This document shows positions 9,942-20,977 of a stretch of 64,000 bases of DNA, piece by piece (the first letter of the stretch is position 1; each line of letters opens with the position of its first letter). Source of the DNA: Buxus sempervirens (taxonomy: Eukaryota; Streptophyta; Magnoliopsida; Buxales; Buxaceae); contig OX387187.1 of NCBI GenBank assembly GCA_947561395.2, forward strand, positions 30,857,829-30,921,828, read 5' to 3'. A program made the position numbers and the translations under genes. The notes under the pieces were generated by a model. It ran no database searches. It was not told the DNA's origin and was given only the letters and a program-made list of their open reading frames with translations.

Positions 9942-11333
9942 CATTTCTGTGTCTCTCTCGTTTTATTTTTTTTATTTTCACTTTTTGTTTAGCATTTTTT
10001 TAATGTGAGTATGATCATACAAGCAATAACAGAAGTCATTAAACATTGGAAGAGGTAGTTGATCAGCTTTAGCATCACAGCTTATAATTGAATCTTTTCG
10101 TCACTCGCCTGTGCACTTGGGTTTTATCTTGTCTCACTTTGATTCTGATATTGTTCTGTTGTCCAGTGAACAATGATTCTGACGAGGACATAATTTTGTG
10201 TAGTTTTTACAGATATTCTGTAGGACATGGTCTTTAAAAATATGGTATAACAGTTCTTTTAAGTCGGAAATTTCCTACCATTCCTCCTCAAAACCAAAAT
10301 TTGCCACTCCAATCTTTACAATATGTAGGTGGTTTGAAACGCCTCCTCCTTTGTTCATTTAACTTTACTGTTCAGGTAATAATATAGTAGGCATTGGGCA
10401 GTTGTGTAGAGATGGAACTCTATCAAAACAAAGATAAATTAGAACCCAGTACCTACGGTGCTTAAAGCTTAATGATTTTGCACAGCGTCTAAGTTCCATT
10501 GGAGGTCAAGTAATATCTTCAAGATTGGACGCAAGGAATGTTCCCCAGCTTTCATGTTTGGTTTCGTAATTGGTAGACTTGGACAAATGCGGACTGAATG
10601 ATAATTTTAAAACTGAAACAAGACATAAATTGGCGATCACAAAAAGCCAGGAGCATTTGGCACTATAATATTTGTTACCAAAAAAAAAAATTTGGCACTA
10701 TAATATACACAAATGAAGCCAGAATTTAATTGGAAATAGAATAAAGACTAAATGATAATTTGAAAAGTGAAAACAAGAGATACACTGGCGAATACAAAAA
10801 CACCAAGAGCATTTGGCACTACAATATACACAAATGAAGCCCAAAACTTAATTGAAGCTTGCCATTGTACCAATTAATTGTAACATTTACATTTAAGAGA
10901 ACATCTATCTAATCAAGCGTTGTGGTTGAAGCACGCATGCACGCAGCCAAAATTTTGAGACAAACTAGTCTATTCCATTGCACCGTTCAATCAAATATGA
11001 CTTCAAGCAATACAGCCAATTTTTCAAGAACAGGAACTTCCACATCACCCCTCTGCAGAGTTACCAGTAAATGTTGAACAAGAATGATTCACCATCATAC
11101 TTTAAGATTATGATTCATGTACCAACGTATAGGCACTAGGCGCTCAAGAAAACCAGTTACGTTATTTGAATTGAAACAGAAGCAATCACCCACAAGGTCC
11201 AATCCAAAAGCACATGCTCAACCATATATGCATTTGAAAGAACAAAAGATCCCATAAGTTTCTATGATCCAAGCACTGATGAAAGAGAATCTCACTGTTT
11301 CAGGAGAAACCGTTGGATTATTATCGGAGACTG
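9942..11333. other. Interior of inverted-repeat element, non-coding, with an internal duplication
   Basis: The interior of the host element resumes here after the Copia insertion. There is no coding frame. Between about 10583 and 10860 a block of roughly 120-150 bp occurs twice. Shared words are AATGATAATTT, GAGCATTTGGCACTA and ATACACAAATGAAGCC, with a short additional partial copy joined by an A-rich run near 10680. Transcript origin or captured 3' UTR cannot be judged. Confidence 0.5.
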
Positions 11334-11938
11334 GAAATATGTGGTTGCTGAGAATCAAAGAGACGAACCAAAAGGTGCGAACCTTTGCCTTCTGCTTCTC
11401 TCGTTCAAGAAAAAGAATCTACACAGAGGGAGTGACATGAGCGTGAGAGGAGGACATCGAGAGATGTTGTATGAGAGAATCTGCGAGAGGAACTGGAGCT
11501 TGCCATAGATAGATTACGAGGAAGAAGAGAGCTGCGACAGAGATAGATTAAGTCCCTTGTCTGCGATAGAGGAAGCAGAAAGAGTGTGCGATTTGCGAAA
11601 GCGAGAGAAAGATAGATAAACCGTGAGTTTTGAAAAAACCCCCTCTGCAACATAGAAACAGAGTGAGAGTATTGAGAGGGAGAGAGAACTACTGGAAAAA
11701 GAGCCCCTTTGAAATTGAAAAGTTGAAAACGGGGAGAGAAGTTGAAAATGGTCGTTCCAAAATTTGAAAACGGGAGGGAGATTGAAAAGTTGAAAATGGC
11801 CGTTTCCGTTAGCGTCAAACCCCGTTTCCTTCCATTAGTTGTTAGAGCGGAAAACCTCCGCTTTAAGTGGACAGATGGCAAGATCCTGTAAAGGCTCTAT
11901 CACGGACTGCAGATAGAGCCTCTACAGGATCTCATCTG
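11334..11938 (-). repeat. Right terminal inverted repeat, about 605 bp
   Basis: Inverted counterpart of 3723-4307, ending in the hairpin with AGATCCTGTAAAGGCTCTATC arms and the outermost CTCATCTG. Confidence 0.85.
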
Positions 11939-12680
11939 CCGGCCATTCCATGTAAGATTGCTAGTCCAACGGTAAAGTTTCATACACAAATTTGGCATAT
12001 ATTTCATCTTTGGTTATAATAGATCAAATAGGCATGGTCCAAGAGACATTTAGCCCATTACATATCGATGAATGAAAAAGAAAATTCAAAATTTTGGTTG
12101 GTTGAAGAACGTGAAGAAGAAAGCGAAGAAAAGTCATGTCAATATCATTAATCCTTTAAATAATCAACACATTAAATTAAATAAGGATGAGGAAGTCATT
12201 AAGGCGGCAAAAAAAAAAAAACCTTGAAATTCCAACTGGATAAGAGAGAAAGGTACTAAACACATTTTGGCGGATTAATGAATTTCTAAACATCGAAGAA
12301 AGAAAATTAAATAAAAGTTTCAAATCTGTTCAAAAAGGAACAATATCGAAGACTTGATCTCTCAAAACCAACAAAATTTATATAGGAAAAAACAAATAAT
12401 TAAGTTATTAAATGAGGATAAGTAGATCATTCAAATAAAAATAAGTAAAAATAAACAAAAACAGAACAAAACGCCTACGTAAGCAAGTTAGATATAAGAA
12501 AGCTAAACGAGAGGCTGTTTGGTAACAATTTTTATTAAAACAATTTGAAAACCATTTGGTAACACTTAGTTAAAATCAATTATGACTTTAAAAATCAGCA
12601 AAAATATGTTTGATAAAGTTTTTAAAACAATTTGTATTTTTAATTTGTGTTAGCTATGATGGTGGAGGTGGTGGTGGTGA
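11939..12680. other. AT-rich intergenic sequence
   Basis: No coding frame, repeat or terminal motif recognised. Only A-rich runs (for example near 12210) are seen. Confidence 0.5.
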
Positions 12681-12681
12681 T

Positions 12682-13182
12682 GATGTGTGTGTGTGTGTGT
12701 GTGTGCGTGTGCGTGCGTGTGTGTGTGTGGGTGGGTGGGTGTGTGTGCGTGTGTGGGTGGGTGTGTGTGTGGGTGTGTGTGCGTGTGTGTGTGGGTGGGT
12801 GGGTGTGCGTGCGTGTGTGGGTGGGTGGGTATGTGTGTGGGTGTGTGGGTGTGTGTGTGTGTGTATGCGCGCACGCACGTGCGTGCGTGTGTGCGTGTGG
12901 TGCGCGTGTGTGCGTGTGTGTGCATCCGTGTGTGTGGGTGTGCGTGTGTGTGTGTGCACGTCCGTGCGTTCGTGCGTGCATGTACGTGTGTGCATGTGGG
13001 TGTGTGTGTGCTAGTGTGTGTGTGCGTGTGGTGCGCGTGTGTGCATGTGTGCGCATGTGTTGCGCATGTGTGCGTGCGTGTTTGTGGGTGTCCGTGTGTG
13101 TGCGTGCGCGTGTGCGTGTGTGTCTGTGTGTGTGCGCGTGTATGCGTGTGTGTGCGTGTGTGCGTGTGCGTGCGCCTGTGTG
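12682..13182. repeat. Long GT/GC-rich alternating purine-pyrimidine microsatellite
   Basis: About 500 bp of (GT)n interrupted by GC, GGG and short variants (TGTGTGCGTG, GGGTGGGTGTG, CGCGCACGCACG). Most of it alternates purine and pyrimidine, the pattern favouring left-handed DNA. All six frames read open as Cys/Val/Arg or His/Thr repeats, which has no coding meaning. Confidence 0.95.
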
Positions 13183-13629
13183 TCATATACTTAATACAGT
13201 TTATGTTACTTAATAATAATAAATGATATATCTATATAATTGCATCTTAAGTATAATAATATATATACTAAATTATATTAAGTATGACAACTACCTAATT
13301 ATACTAAATAATAATAATTCCATCAAATTACAAGGGGCATCATTAAAAAATGTTAGTATTATTGTTATTTCAAGGTACATGCATAAGAGTTTCCGGTGTT
13401 TTATTAAATTTTAAATAAGTTATTTTATCAAATTTTGAATCATTTTTTTAGTACATTCATTTTCTTGAATCCAAATATGTCAACATCGTTTATTTTAGTA
13501 TATTTTCTGGAATCCGAATATTTCAGCAGAATTTATTTAATCCGAAGATGTTACAATATATATATTTTTTAGGTACATTCATTTATTTTATTAAATTTTT
13601 TTAGTATTAATTTTTAGTGTATTTGACTT
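13183..13629. other. AT-rich intergenic sequence
   Basis: Strongly AT-rich, with repeated TTTTTTAGTA(C/T)ATTCATT words near 13446, 13567 and 13600. No gene seen. Confidence 0.5.
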
Positions 13630-13634
13630 GTCAA

Positions 13635-14695
13635 TGTTTACACCCTATATAACCGACGAATAAGAGAAGGACACGTGGAGCCTAGGTGGCTTAGTTAGGC
13701 CACGACATCAAGGCCCGTAGGCTTTGAATGGTTGAGCAGGTCACGTCAGCACGCATACAAAACCACAAATATCAGAAGATCGTGCCATCGGCCGTTCAAG
13801 AATAAAACTATTTTTAGATCATGGCCAGGCGGTTATCATTTTGAAATAGAGAACTGAAGATGGCCAACCGCCATGAAGATCGTGCAAGAGTAGAACGTTG
13901 AGCAACCGTCAAGGAGCGGCTATAAAAGGCACCAATTCGAAGAGCTCAGGGACACAATCCACACAACCGCAACCGGTTATTATATTATTTTGATCATCCG
14001 TGATCCTTTATCCCCTCTAATACAGACGGATAAACTAGGACTTCTCTCACTGCTTCCAGTCGCAGTGACATCTTCGACCCCTCTTTACTCCGACTAACAC
14101 CAGAATCCTGCCACCGGAGAGTAAGTTGAGGCCGCCCCTGACTCGCAGTTCTGTCTTTACAAAATCCCGAGCAGCCGGTCCCGAGACTCGCTCTGTTCAC
14201 GCCAGGTGACTCGTGTATTTTCGGGTAAGCAGCAATCCAAGGTGAACCCCCTGAACTGGCTTTGCTAGCAGCCGCCCCCTTCCTCCTGCGCTTATACCCG
14301 ATTACGGCTATAAGACCAGGACAGGCCGGTCCTGCGAGCCCTGTCAGTTTTCTTTTTTACTTTTGTTTCCATTCTGAGGATTATCTGTTGTCGCTTTCGG
14401 CTATTCGGCCAATTTATTAATAAAGGATTTGTGTGCCGTTAGTTGCTTTCGCTTTTAAACACTTACAAGAACCCAAAACGAAGACCGAACCCCTAGTCTT
14501 CAGACCATCGCCTGACCGATTTTATCACAGGTGACTTGCAGTACGACTGAACCGACCCCGGTTCAGATTCGGAACAGGTGCCCGGGGTCAGGAATCGACT
14601 CGAAAATCATTGTATCAAACGATACTGGCACGCCCGCGTAGAGACACATCACCACCTTCGACACGTGTCCACACCGGCCCATTTTTGGAGCAACA
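13635..14695 (+). mobile_element. Solo LTR, about 1.06 kb
   Basis: Starts TGTTTACACC, ends GGAGCAACA, and is flanked by the perfect 5-bp duplication GTCAA (13630-13634 and 14696-14700). Inside are a TATA box (TATAAAAGGC, 13921) and a polyadenylation-like AATAAAG (14419) in the order expected of U3-R-U5 on the plus strand. There is no internal domain, so the element was lost by LTR-LTR recombination. The base composition is much more GC-rich than its flanks. Probably Ty3/gypsy by its TGT..ACACC start and size; the lineage is not resolved. Confidence 0.85.
13921..13928 (+). promoter_or_regulatory. TATA box of solo LTR
   Basis: TATAAAAG about 287 bp into the LTR. Confidence 0.6.
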
Positions 14696-14700
14696 GTCAA

Positions 14701-16040
14701 CATCCCTAATTACAAGGCATAACGTACCCTAAAAGGGCACTTTTAAATTTTATTTTGGAATAAAATATGATTGTGAAAAGATCATAGCACCTAACACCTC
14801 ATATATATTCGACACCGGATGATGACAATTAATAGCTGTATTAAAAGCAAACATTAACAGAAATAAAGTATAATAATGCTCTAGGTTTATTTGAAGAACA
14901 TCAATGAAGAACGATACCAAAAAAGATTCGTTTATCGTTACTCTTTTATATTAAATAAAAACAAAATTGCAAGTAGGTGAGGCATATGAAAATATGGACA
15001 CAAGATGGACACAGGCGTTGGTAGTCCTATTGTAAAGGGCCCATTAAAGCATAAGGAACAATGACATGACATAATTTGATTGGTGACAGACTAAAGCATT
15101 AGAGGAAACTCGGCAAAGGATTTCATCAGGGATGAAGCAACTTGAAATTCTTTTTTAACTTTTAATTTTTGGACTACACTAACAATTAGAGATTCTGCCA
15201 TATAAATTGAATATTTATTTACTTAACGATCACCCTTCATAATATTTCATAACATTTTTACCCCTAAATTATCTTACAAGGCTAAAAACTCAATGACAAA
15301 TTTATTTTAAGAAAAATAGGTGTCACAAAATTTAATTTTTCCAAAGCGCTATGCAAATTAAGAGCAAAATTTGGTACTTCTGCTGGGCACTAGAAATTTG
15401 GTTTCTAGATCAGATCCAAATTCGAATTGGGCTAAGCCAATGGAACTAACCCTAGGAAAGAGAGAAGAAGCTCTATCATGGTGGAAGTCTGAAAATGCTG
15501 GTTGATTAATGGGTTATTAGAAAAGGAGAAAATTATGGTTATTAAAGTTTCTTAAATGATACTTATCTCTATTGTTAGACTTATAAAATGTAATTTGACT
15601 ATTTTATCCTTTATCAATTTTTTATTTCAAATAAGAAATTTTAAAAATTTTAAAAACAAAATCATGCACCCATGATTTTTAAATCAATTATTAAGACTTT
15701 TAAGCCTGAAAATTTTATTTTTTAAGATAATCTCTAAATCATATACTTTTTGTACTTAAAGAAGAGTAAATTTGTCAAAACGTATTTAAATTTTGATAAA
15801 CTTTGTACAAAAGAGAGGGATATGAAGCAGACGACAAAAGATACAAGGGAGGCAAGTATCATTTCAGAAAACCTTAGGGGAGGAATCTATAGTTGTCAGG
15901 AACTAAAAGGGAAGCAAGTGTAATTTCTCTAAAATAAAAATAAGAAAATGGTTCTGCTTCCAAAGTTTAACCACCTCCTTTATAATAGATCAAACCTAGC
16001 TAGGCTCAACATTTTCATCAGAGATTTCTGACGAAAGGAT
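14701..16040. other. Intergenic sequence and presumed promoter of the ankyrin pseudogene
   Basis: AT-rich with no open frame of note. A TATA-like TTTATAATAG lies at about 15979, roughly 60 bp before the first in-frame ATG of the downstream ankyrin gene. Confidence 0.4.
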
Positions 16041-17060
16041 ATGCAAAAAATGGACCCAGGGTTCAAGAAGGTTGCAGAGACTGGAGACGTTGATGGTCTG
16101 TATGTACTCATTGATTGAGCAAAACCCCTCCATTCTTGATGCACTCCAGTTCGTTGATACTTCCCTGCACATTGCAGCAAGGGATGGGAAAGCTGATTTT
16201 GCGATGGAGATTGCGACTTTGAAGCCTTCTTTGGCCAGAAATCTAAACCAAAAAGGGCTTATTCCCATGCATCTGGTTCTGCAAAAGGGACACTGGAGCA
16301 TAGCAAAAGGGCTGGTGCTTGTTGACAAAGAACTCGTCCATGTCAAAGGAAGAGGAGGGAGAACTCCACTACACGAAGTGGCTTCTACTGGGAATTCAGC
16401 TTTGTTGAGCGTCTTTCTCAATGCTTGCTCAGATTATGTTGAGGACATGACAATTCAGCTCGAGACTGCTCTTCACCTTGCTGTGATGTAAGCACCTCAT
16501 TTTTGCGCCCCCCGAAAAAGCCAAAAATACAAAACCCTGGTCAAAAAGTCAAAACCTGATGGGTCAAAATTTGACCTTTTGATCAAGTAATAATCTGCCA
16601 CCTTGCTTCATCTCATTGGATAGAGAATCTCGACACGGTTCCAACGCAACTGAGTTTGCTGGAATCGGAGTCCGGACGAGGGTTCTGCGGGCGGTCAAAC
16701 TTAAGGATGAGCCGAAAGTTGACTTTTCCTCGAACCCCGTGCCAAGTGCTTAACCCTATGTCATTGAATAGAGGGCTCAGATACGAGTTCAACGCAATTG
16801 AGTTTGCTCAAATCGGAGTTCAGATGAATAAGATATGAGCCGTCGAAGTTTCCGCGCAGCGAGACCAGAAACTGCACACGTGGTGCAGGAACTGCACACG
16901 TGGCAGCCAACGCAGCAAAATATCTCGGGGACTAAACCTTAAATATCCAAAAATCCCAAGGACTAAACAAAAATTCGTACGGGGCAATCCGTAGATATCC
17001 AAAAGTGTCAAATCGGTCGAATCGGTCAAGTCGAAGGGCAAATCCGTAATTTTTTGATTT

Positions 17061-17306
17061 GTATCCGGCATTTAATGCCGGATACACGTGCCCCTATGTA
17101 TATCCGGACTCCAAGGCCGGATACAAAGATTTGCTCGGCGAGATTCGCGCCGATTCTCCGACAAATTCGCGGCGGAAATCAATTTTACCAATTATGATGT
17201 TTTGTATCCGGTCTTCAAGACCGGATATAAAGGGAGCCTAGTGTATCCAGCCTTGGAGGCCGGATACACATGATATATAGTGTATCCGGACTCCAAGTCC
17301 GGATAC
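17061..17306 (+). promoter_or_regulatory. Array of five TATCCGG palindromes upstream of a TATA box
   Basis: Five units of 23-25 bp share outer arms GTATCC(G/A)G...CCGGATA but differ inside. The three bases next to the arms covary: CAT/ATG, ACT/AGG, TCT/AGA, CCT/AGG, ACT/AGT. The pairing is thus kept (fully in four, partly in one) while the sequence changes. The last unit ends about 12 bp before the TATA box at 17319. Function unknown; the position suggests a U3 cis element. Confidence 0.75.
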
Positions 17307-17318
17307 ATTAAGTTTTTT

Positions 17319-17325
17319 TATAAAA
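17319..17325 (+). promoter_or_regulatory. TATA box of the 3.3-kb LTR
   Basis: TATAAAA directly after the palindrome array. It is followed by two copies of GGGGGCAGCAGCCCCC (17326-17341 and 17351-17366), each a GC hairpin with a 4-nt loop in a 25-bp tandem repeat. Confidence 0.6.
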
Positions 17326-17471
17326 GGGGGCAGCAGCCCCCTTTCCAAGAGGGGGCAGCAGCCCCCTTTCCAAGGGTTGGTTCTTTTCACCATTTTGAAA
17401 GCCCCTTGCCCCTCTTCTATTGGTCCGAATCCTCCCTCCCCAGCACCCCTTTGGCTCCACCACCTCCCTAG

Positions 17472-17472
<1 letters not shown>

Positions 17473-17508
<36 letters not shown>
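17473..17508 (+). repeat. Homopolymer C36
   Basis: An uninterrupted run of 36 C residues. It could form an i-motif, or a G-quadruplex on the other strand. Its exact length is likely to be uncertain in any assembly. Confidence 0.9.
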
Positions 17509-17510
<2 letters not shown>

Positions 17511-18594
17511 GGTGGCTCCACCCCTTGACCTCCTTCTTCCTCTCCATCTTCACCCCACCAAGAAGGAGGATACCTGCTGTTGCTGTCAAGGAGAAGGGCC
17601 TCCAGCTGCTGTACCACTTCAAGGGGGACACCTCCACTTTGCTCCAGGGTTCAAGAACCCCCAGGTAATGTTCTCCATCAGATTTGACATGACATATATG
17701 AAAATAAGCTCTCTTGCATGATTTTTTTATCCATGTAGTCTTTACCATGCTTTAAGTTGCTATCGTGGGATCTCTATGTGTTGTTCCTCGCCTTGTCACA
17801 AGAAAATCTCTGAGAAAGAGAGATGAGGTGGTAGTGTGGTTCTAAGGGAGTAGGGGGAAAGCTTTCACAAGCCTTTTAAAGGGACCATAAATGCATGTGT
17901 AGTACTCCTTTGTTGTGTTTAAGGTGGTAGCTTATTCCATTAAAGTGGGGAGCATGTTCCCCATTAGCATCTCATCTAATGTACCCCATGTTAAGCCCCC
18001 CTCTATCCCTTCTTTTAAAGAGTTCTTAAAGGCTTCTAGGTGTCTGTTGAGCAGGGATCTAGGCTGGGTTTTTGTTTGCATGTTTGAAGTATATCTTGTG
18101 TGCATATTTTGTTTGTTGATTATTCATGTTCCCTAATATTCCCATGATAAATCCTTTCAAGCCCAAGAAGAGTAATGCATGCTTCCTTTGCTAATACATG
18201 CTCACCCTCATGCATGATTTTATGTCACCCGTAACGAGTCGGCAAGAATGGAAATGCTGTCCATGTGTCAGGAATAGGCTTACTAGGTTTGAGTAAAAGA
18301 CCATTGCTTGCCTTGCATGTCCACTGATTGTGTAGAAGTGGGAGGACCAAACAGGAACACCTAAGCCCTTGTCCAGCCGCAGAAAGCATCCCATGATAGG
18401 GAGGAGGTGGCACCTTAAGCCTCCTCCCCTTGACTTTGTTGGAAAACCCAAAAGGGGGAAGCCAAAATGAGGCTTCTCCCTTGAACCTGAACACAGGTGG
18501 GCCTGTGTGAGGGCCCACACAACCTTCATGAACCCCTGGAAACCCCCTGGAAACACCCCGAATGGCAAAAGTCCCAAAAAAACCCATTCCAGGG

Positions 18595-18737
18595 TGATCC
18601 GGCAACTCAGGCCGGATCACCTGAGGCCTGGGTGTATCCGGCCACTCAGGCCGGATAACCCATAGGCCCTATGTATCCGGCCACTCTGGCCGGATCACCT
18701 GCAGACCAAGTGTATCCGGCCTGAGTTGCCGGATACA
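18595..18737 (+). repeat. Second TATCCGG palindrome array, four units
   Basis: Four units with arms (G/TA)TCCGGC...GCCGGAT(C/A), centres ACTCA, ACTCA, ACTCT and TGAGT. The fourth unit's interior is the inverse of the first's. It lies about 1.3 kb downstream of the TATA box of this LTR, so in transcribed sequence if that promoter is used. Confidence 0.75.
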
Positions 18738-19171
18738 CACAGAAATGTATTTTTTGCATATCTTGATGTCCAGCTGAATTCCGGAATGATGTGAACCATA
18801 ACCAATTGAACCAATAGGGTTTCCGGGCCACCCGGAAACCCAAGATGGGACTTGGACCGCCGGTCCAAACTTGGCACACCCGTGGGCCTTCCAACGGGGC
18901 CCACCAAGCCCAATGAACACCAAAGCATGCAACTTAAGCAAGATTAAGTGAAATTAACCCAACTAATCGGATGGGCCAAACCCAATGCGGCCCACCCGTA
19001 CCTTGATGTGTGAAATAAGTGCATGAGCTGCCTGGTTTGGCCGCGACCAAAGGCTAGGGCCTGTCGGGCCCGCCAAAGCCCGCTAACCGAACCAAGTTAG
19101 GGTGTAAGCCCCAAACTTCAAGGAACTGGGCTTTCAAGCCCAAAGCCTGGATCACGGGCCCCAAGCCCAGT

Positions 19172-20977
19172 TGTGAGACATGGGAAAAAATCAATCTAAT
19201 GATTTCCTCTATCATCACACGGGATTATATTAAACAAAGAGTCGCCACCATTCAATTTAGGTGTGAATGGACACCAAAATATTAAATAAGCACAAAAGGC
19301 AAATTTTAGGGCAAAATATCCCTCCTAAAAAAAACAACCAGAGATGGATAAGGGGATTAGGTTATGAACAGGGGAAGGTGTTAGGCACCCCTATTCATCC
19401 ACATAAGGTGGTTGCCGGGTATTGTTCATGTTTAAAATAAAGGAAAAAGCTTGCTATAAAAATCACACAAAATCATAAAAAAGGCAAAATTATATGGTTT
19501 TTTCATATGAATAGTCTAATTGATCCAGAACTTTCAAATATGATCATACCATTCCTAGGGTTTCATGATCAAAACAAAATTGAAATAAAATCAATTTAAA
19601 GTGAAAAATCCAAAAATCTGGCTTCAAGTCAAAATTCTAGAAATCTGGAAAAATATGATTTTTATAAAATATTTCAAAATTGAACTTGAATAGTCCATGA
19701 CATAGATAAAGCCCAAATTTCACATTAAATCTGAAAATCAAAACCAAAAATACCCACGTTGATGAAGAACATCAAAAGGGGAGAACTGAGACCGTAGGGT
19801 CTTCTCTCAATAATGAAAAACAATTTAAAAACCATATCATGAAACCCTAGAATTTACTTTTAGGCTTCTGGATTCAAATCTACCATATTGATCATGATAA
19901 ATCCAAGATCTTAGCCTAAAATCACAAAAATCACGAAAACAGTGCTGTAGGTGCAAAGGTGGCAAAAATCCAAATTTTGGCAAAAAGAAGGGATCTCATG
20001 CTATAAACATCATAGATTCATGTAATTCATTCAGATATATCATAAAAAGCAATTAAACATGATCAGGATATTCAAAACAGCCACATCTCACAAATTAGAG
20101 CACATGGGGGTCTACCCTACGGATCCACCTGTTCTCTTTTCCCCTAGTTCTCTCTTCACGTTTTACGGTTAGAGAGACTCTTGAGGTACTTGTAGATAGG
20201 TTTGGTTACACAAATACAATCAAAGGCTTTATTCTAGAAAAAAAAGAAAAAAACAGATATGGGGTTCTATTCTAGGGATCCACCTGTTCCCCTTTCCCCT
20301 AGTTCTCTCTTCACGTTTTACGGCTAGAGAGACCCTTGAGGTACTTGGAGACAAGTTTAGGGATACGAAAACAGATATGGCCTTATTCTACAGCAATAGA
20401 GATGATCCTATTACTTCTAGAATTGAAGACATAAAATAAAAAGGGATAGGGGACTTACCTGGATTGAGCAGGCAGAGCAGCAGGGATTCCTTTCCTTCTC
20501 TTGGAGCTTTTGATTCTTCAAAATTTCGTGGCCCTTAGCTTAAGAATCTCACCTCTATTTATAGGCAAGCACAGGGGTATGGTTGGTCCAAGGTTTGGCA
20601 AGATAGAGTTTCAGTTTGAGTTAAACACAAGATCATGCCAATCCTTTATCCACAAGGATAAATGAGATAATTCGAACAGATAAATAAGAAAATTCGCTTA
20701 TCCAAGAGAGATATTTGGGTGCAGATAAGACTCAAAAATCAAAAAGGTAAATTCGCACAAAGACCCCCGTGCCCGTATATATATTACGGTCGCGCCCTGC
20801 CCGTATTATTAATACGGGCACGCTGTGACCGTATATCAACTGCAGATATGACCAGTCCGTAAACAAAAAACGGTCATGACCAGTTTGGCCAGATTTTACA
20901 CTTTTTTGACCTGTTTCAAATCCCAATTAATATTTTCAATTATTTTCTCATTTTTAGTGCAATTTGGGGTGTCTACA
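19172..20977 (-). mobile_element. Solo LTR (1.8 kb), Tat-type, reverse orientation, nested
   Basis: Reads from TGTAGACACCCCAAATTGCA (right end) to CCCATGTCTCACA (left end), the same termini as the LTRs of the 23-kb element. It is flanked by the perfect duplication CCAGT (19167-19171 and 20978-20982). The shared GGTGTTAGGCACCCC block and a TATA box (CTATAAATAG reversed, about 20560) sit where expected. No internal domain, so solo. It entered the 3.3-kb LTR in opposite orientation and is therefore younger than it. Confidence 0.9.
20771..20880 (-). promoter_or_regulatory. U3 palindrome array with different arms (CCCGTAT/ATACGGG)
   Basis: Within the reversed LTR, about 100-210 bp from its 5' end, lies a set of palindromes: GCCCGTATTATTAATACGG (with GC beyond), CCGTATATATATTACGG and GTCCGTAAACAAAAAACGG. 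They occupy the place taken by the TATCCGG array in the related 23-kb element, but the arm sequence is different. Confidence 0.65.

Larger units (their letters stand above)
3723..11938. mobile_element. Element with about 600-bp terminal inverted repeats (MULE-like or foldback), non-autonomous
   Basis: The first 585 bp (3723-4307) recur, reverse-complemented and with small differences, at 11334-11938. Both ends start CAGATGAGATCCTGTAGAGG, and each outer end is itself a hairpin: arms of 21 bp (AGATCCTGTAGAGGCTCTATC paired with one mismatch) around a 10-nt loop. Without the nested Copia element the unit is about 3.06 kb and has no transposase. Long inverted ends plus carried host-like sequence suggest a Pack-MULE. 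However, I could not find the 9-bp duplication expected of MULEs: the flanks are GACCCGACC and CCGGCCATT. An inverted segmental duplication or foldback element therefore remains possible. Confidence 0.6.

Noticed and set aside
3714-11947. A 9-bp or 8-bp target duplication around the inverted-repeat element
   Set aside because: The flanks GACCCGACC and CCGGCCATT do not match; the only shared bases (CAGATGAG) belong to the inverted repeat itself.
12610-13226. Several 110-190-codon open frames on both strands (Cys/Val-rich, His/Thr-rich)
   Set aside because: They are translations of the GT microsatellite; all frames stay open because the repeat lacks stop codons.
17238-17748. Gly- and Pro-rich open frames around the C36 run
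   Set aside because: Produced by the homopolymer and its GC-rich flanks inside an LTR.
17061-18737. CRISPR-like look of the spaced palindromes
   Set aside because: Nuclear plant DNA, variable palindromes with covarying interiors and no constant repeat/spacer pattern.
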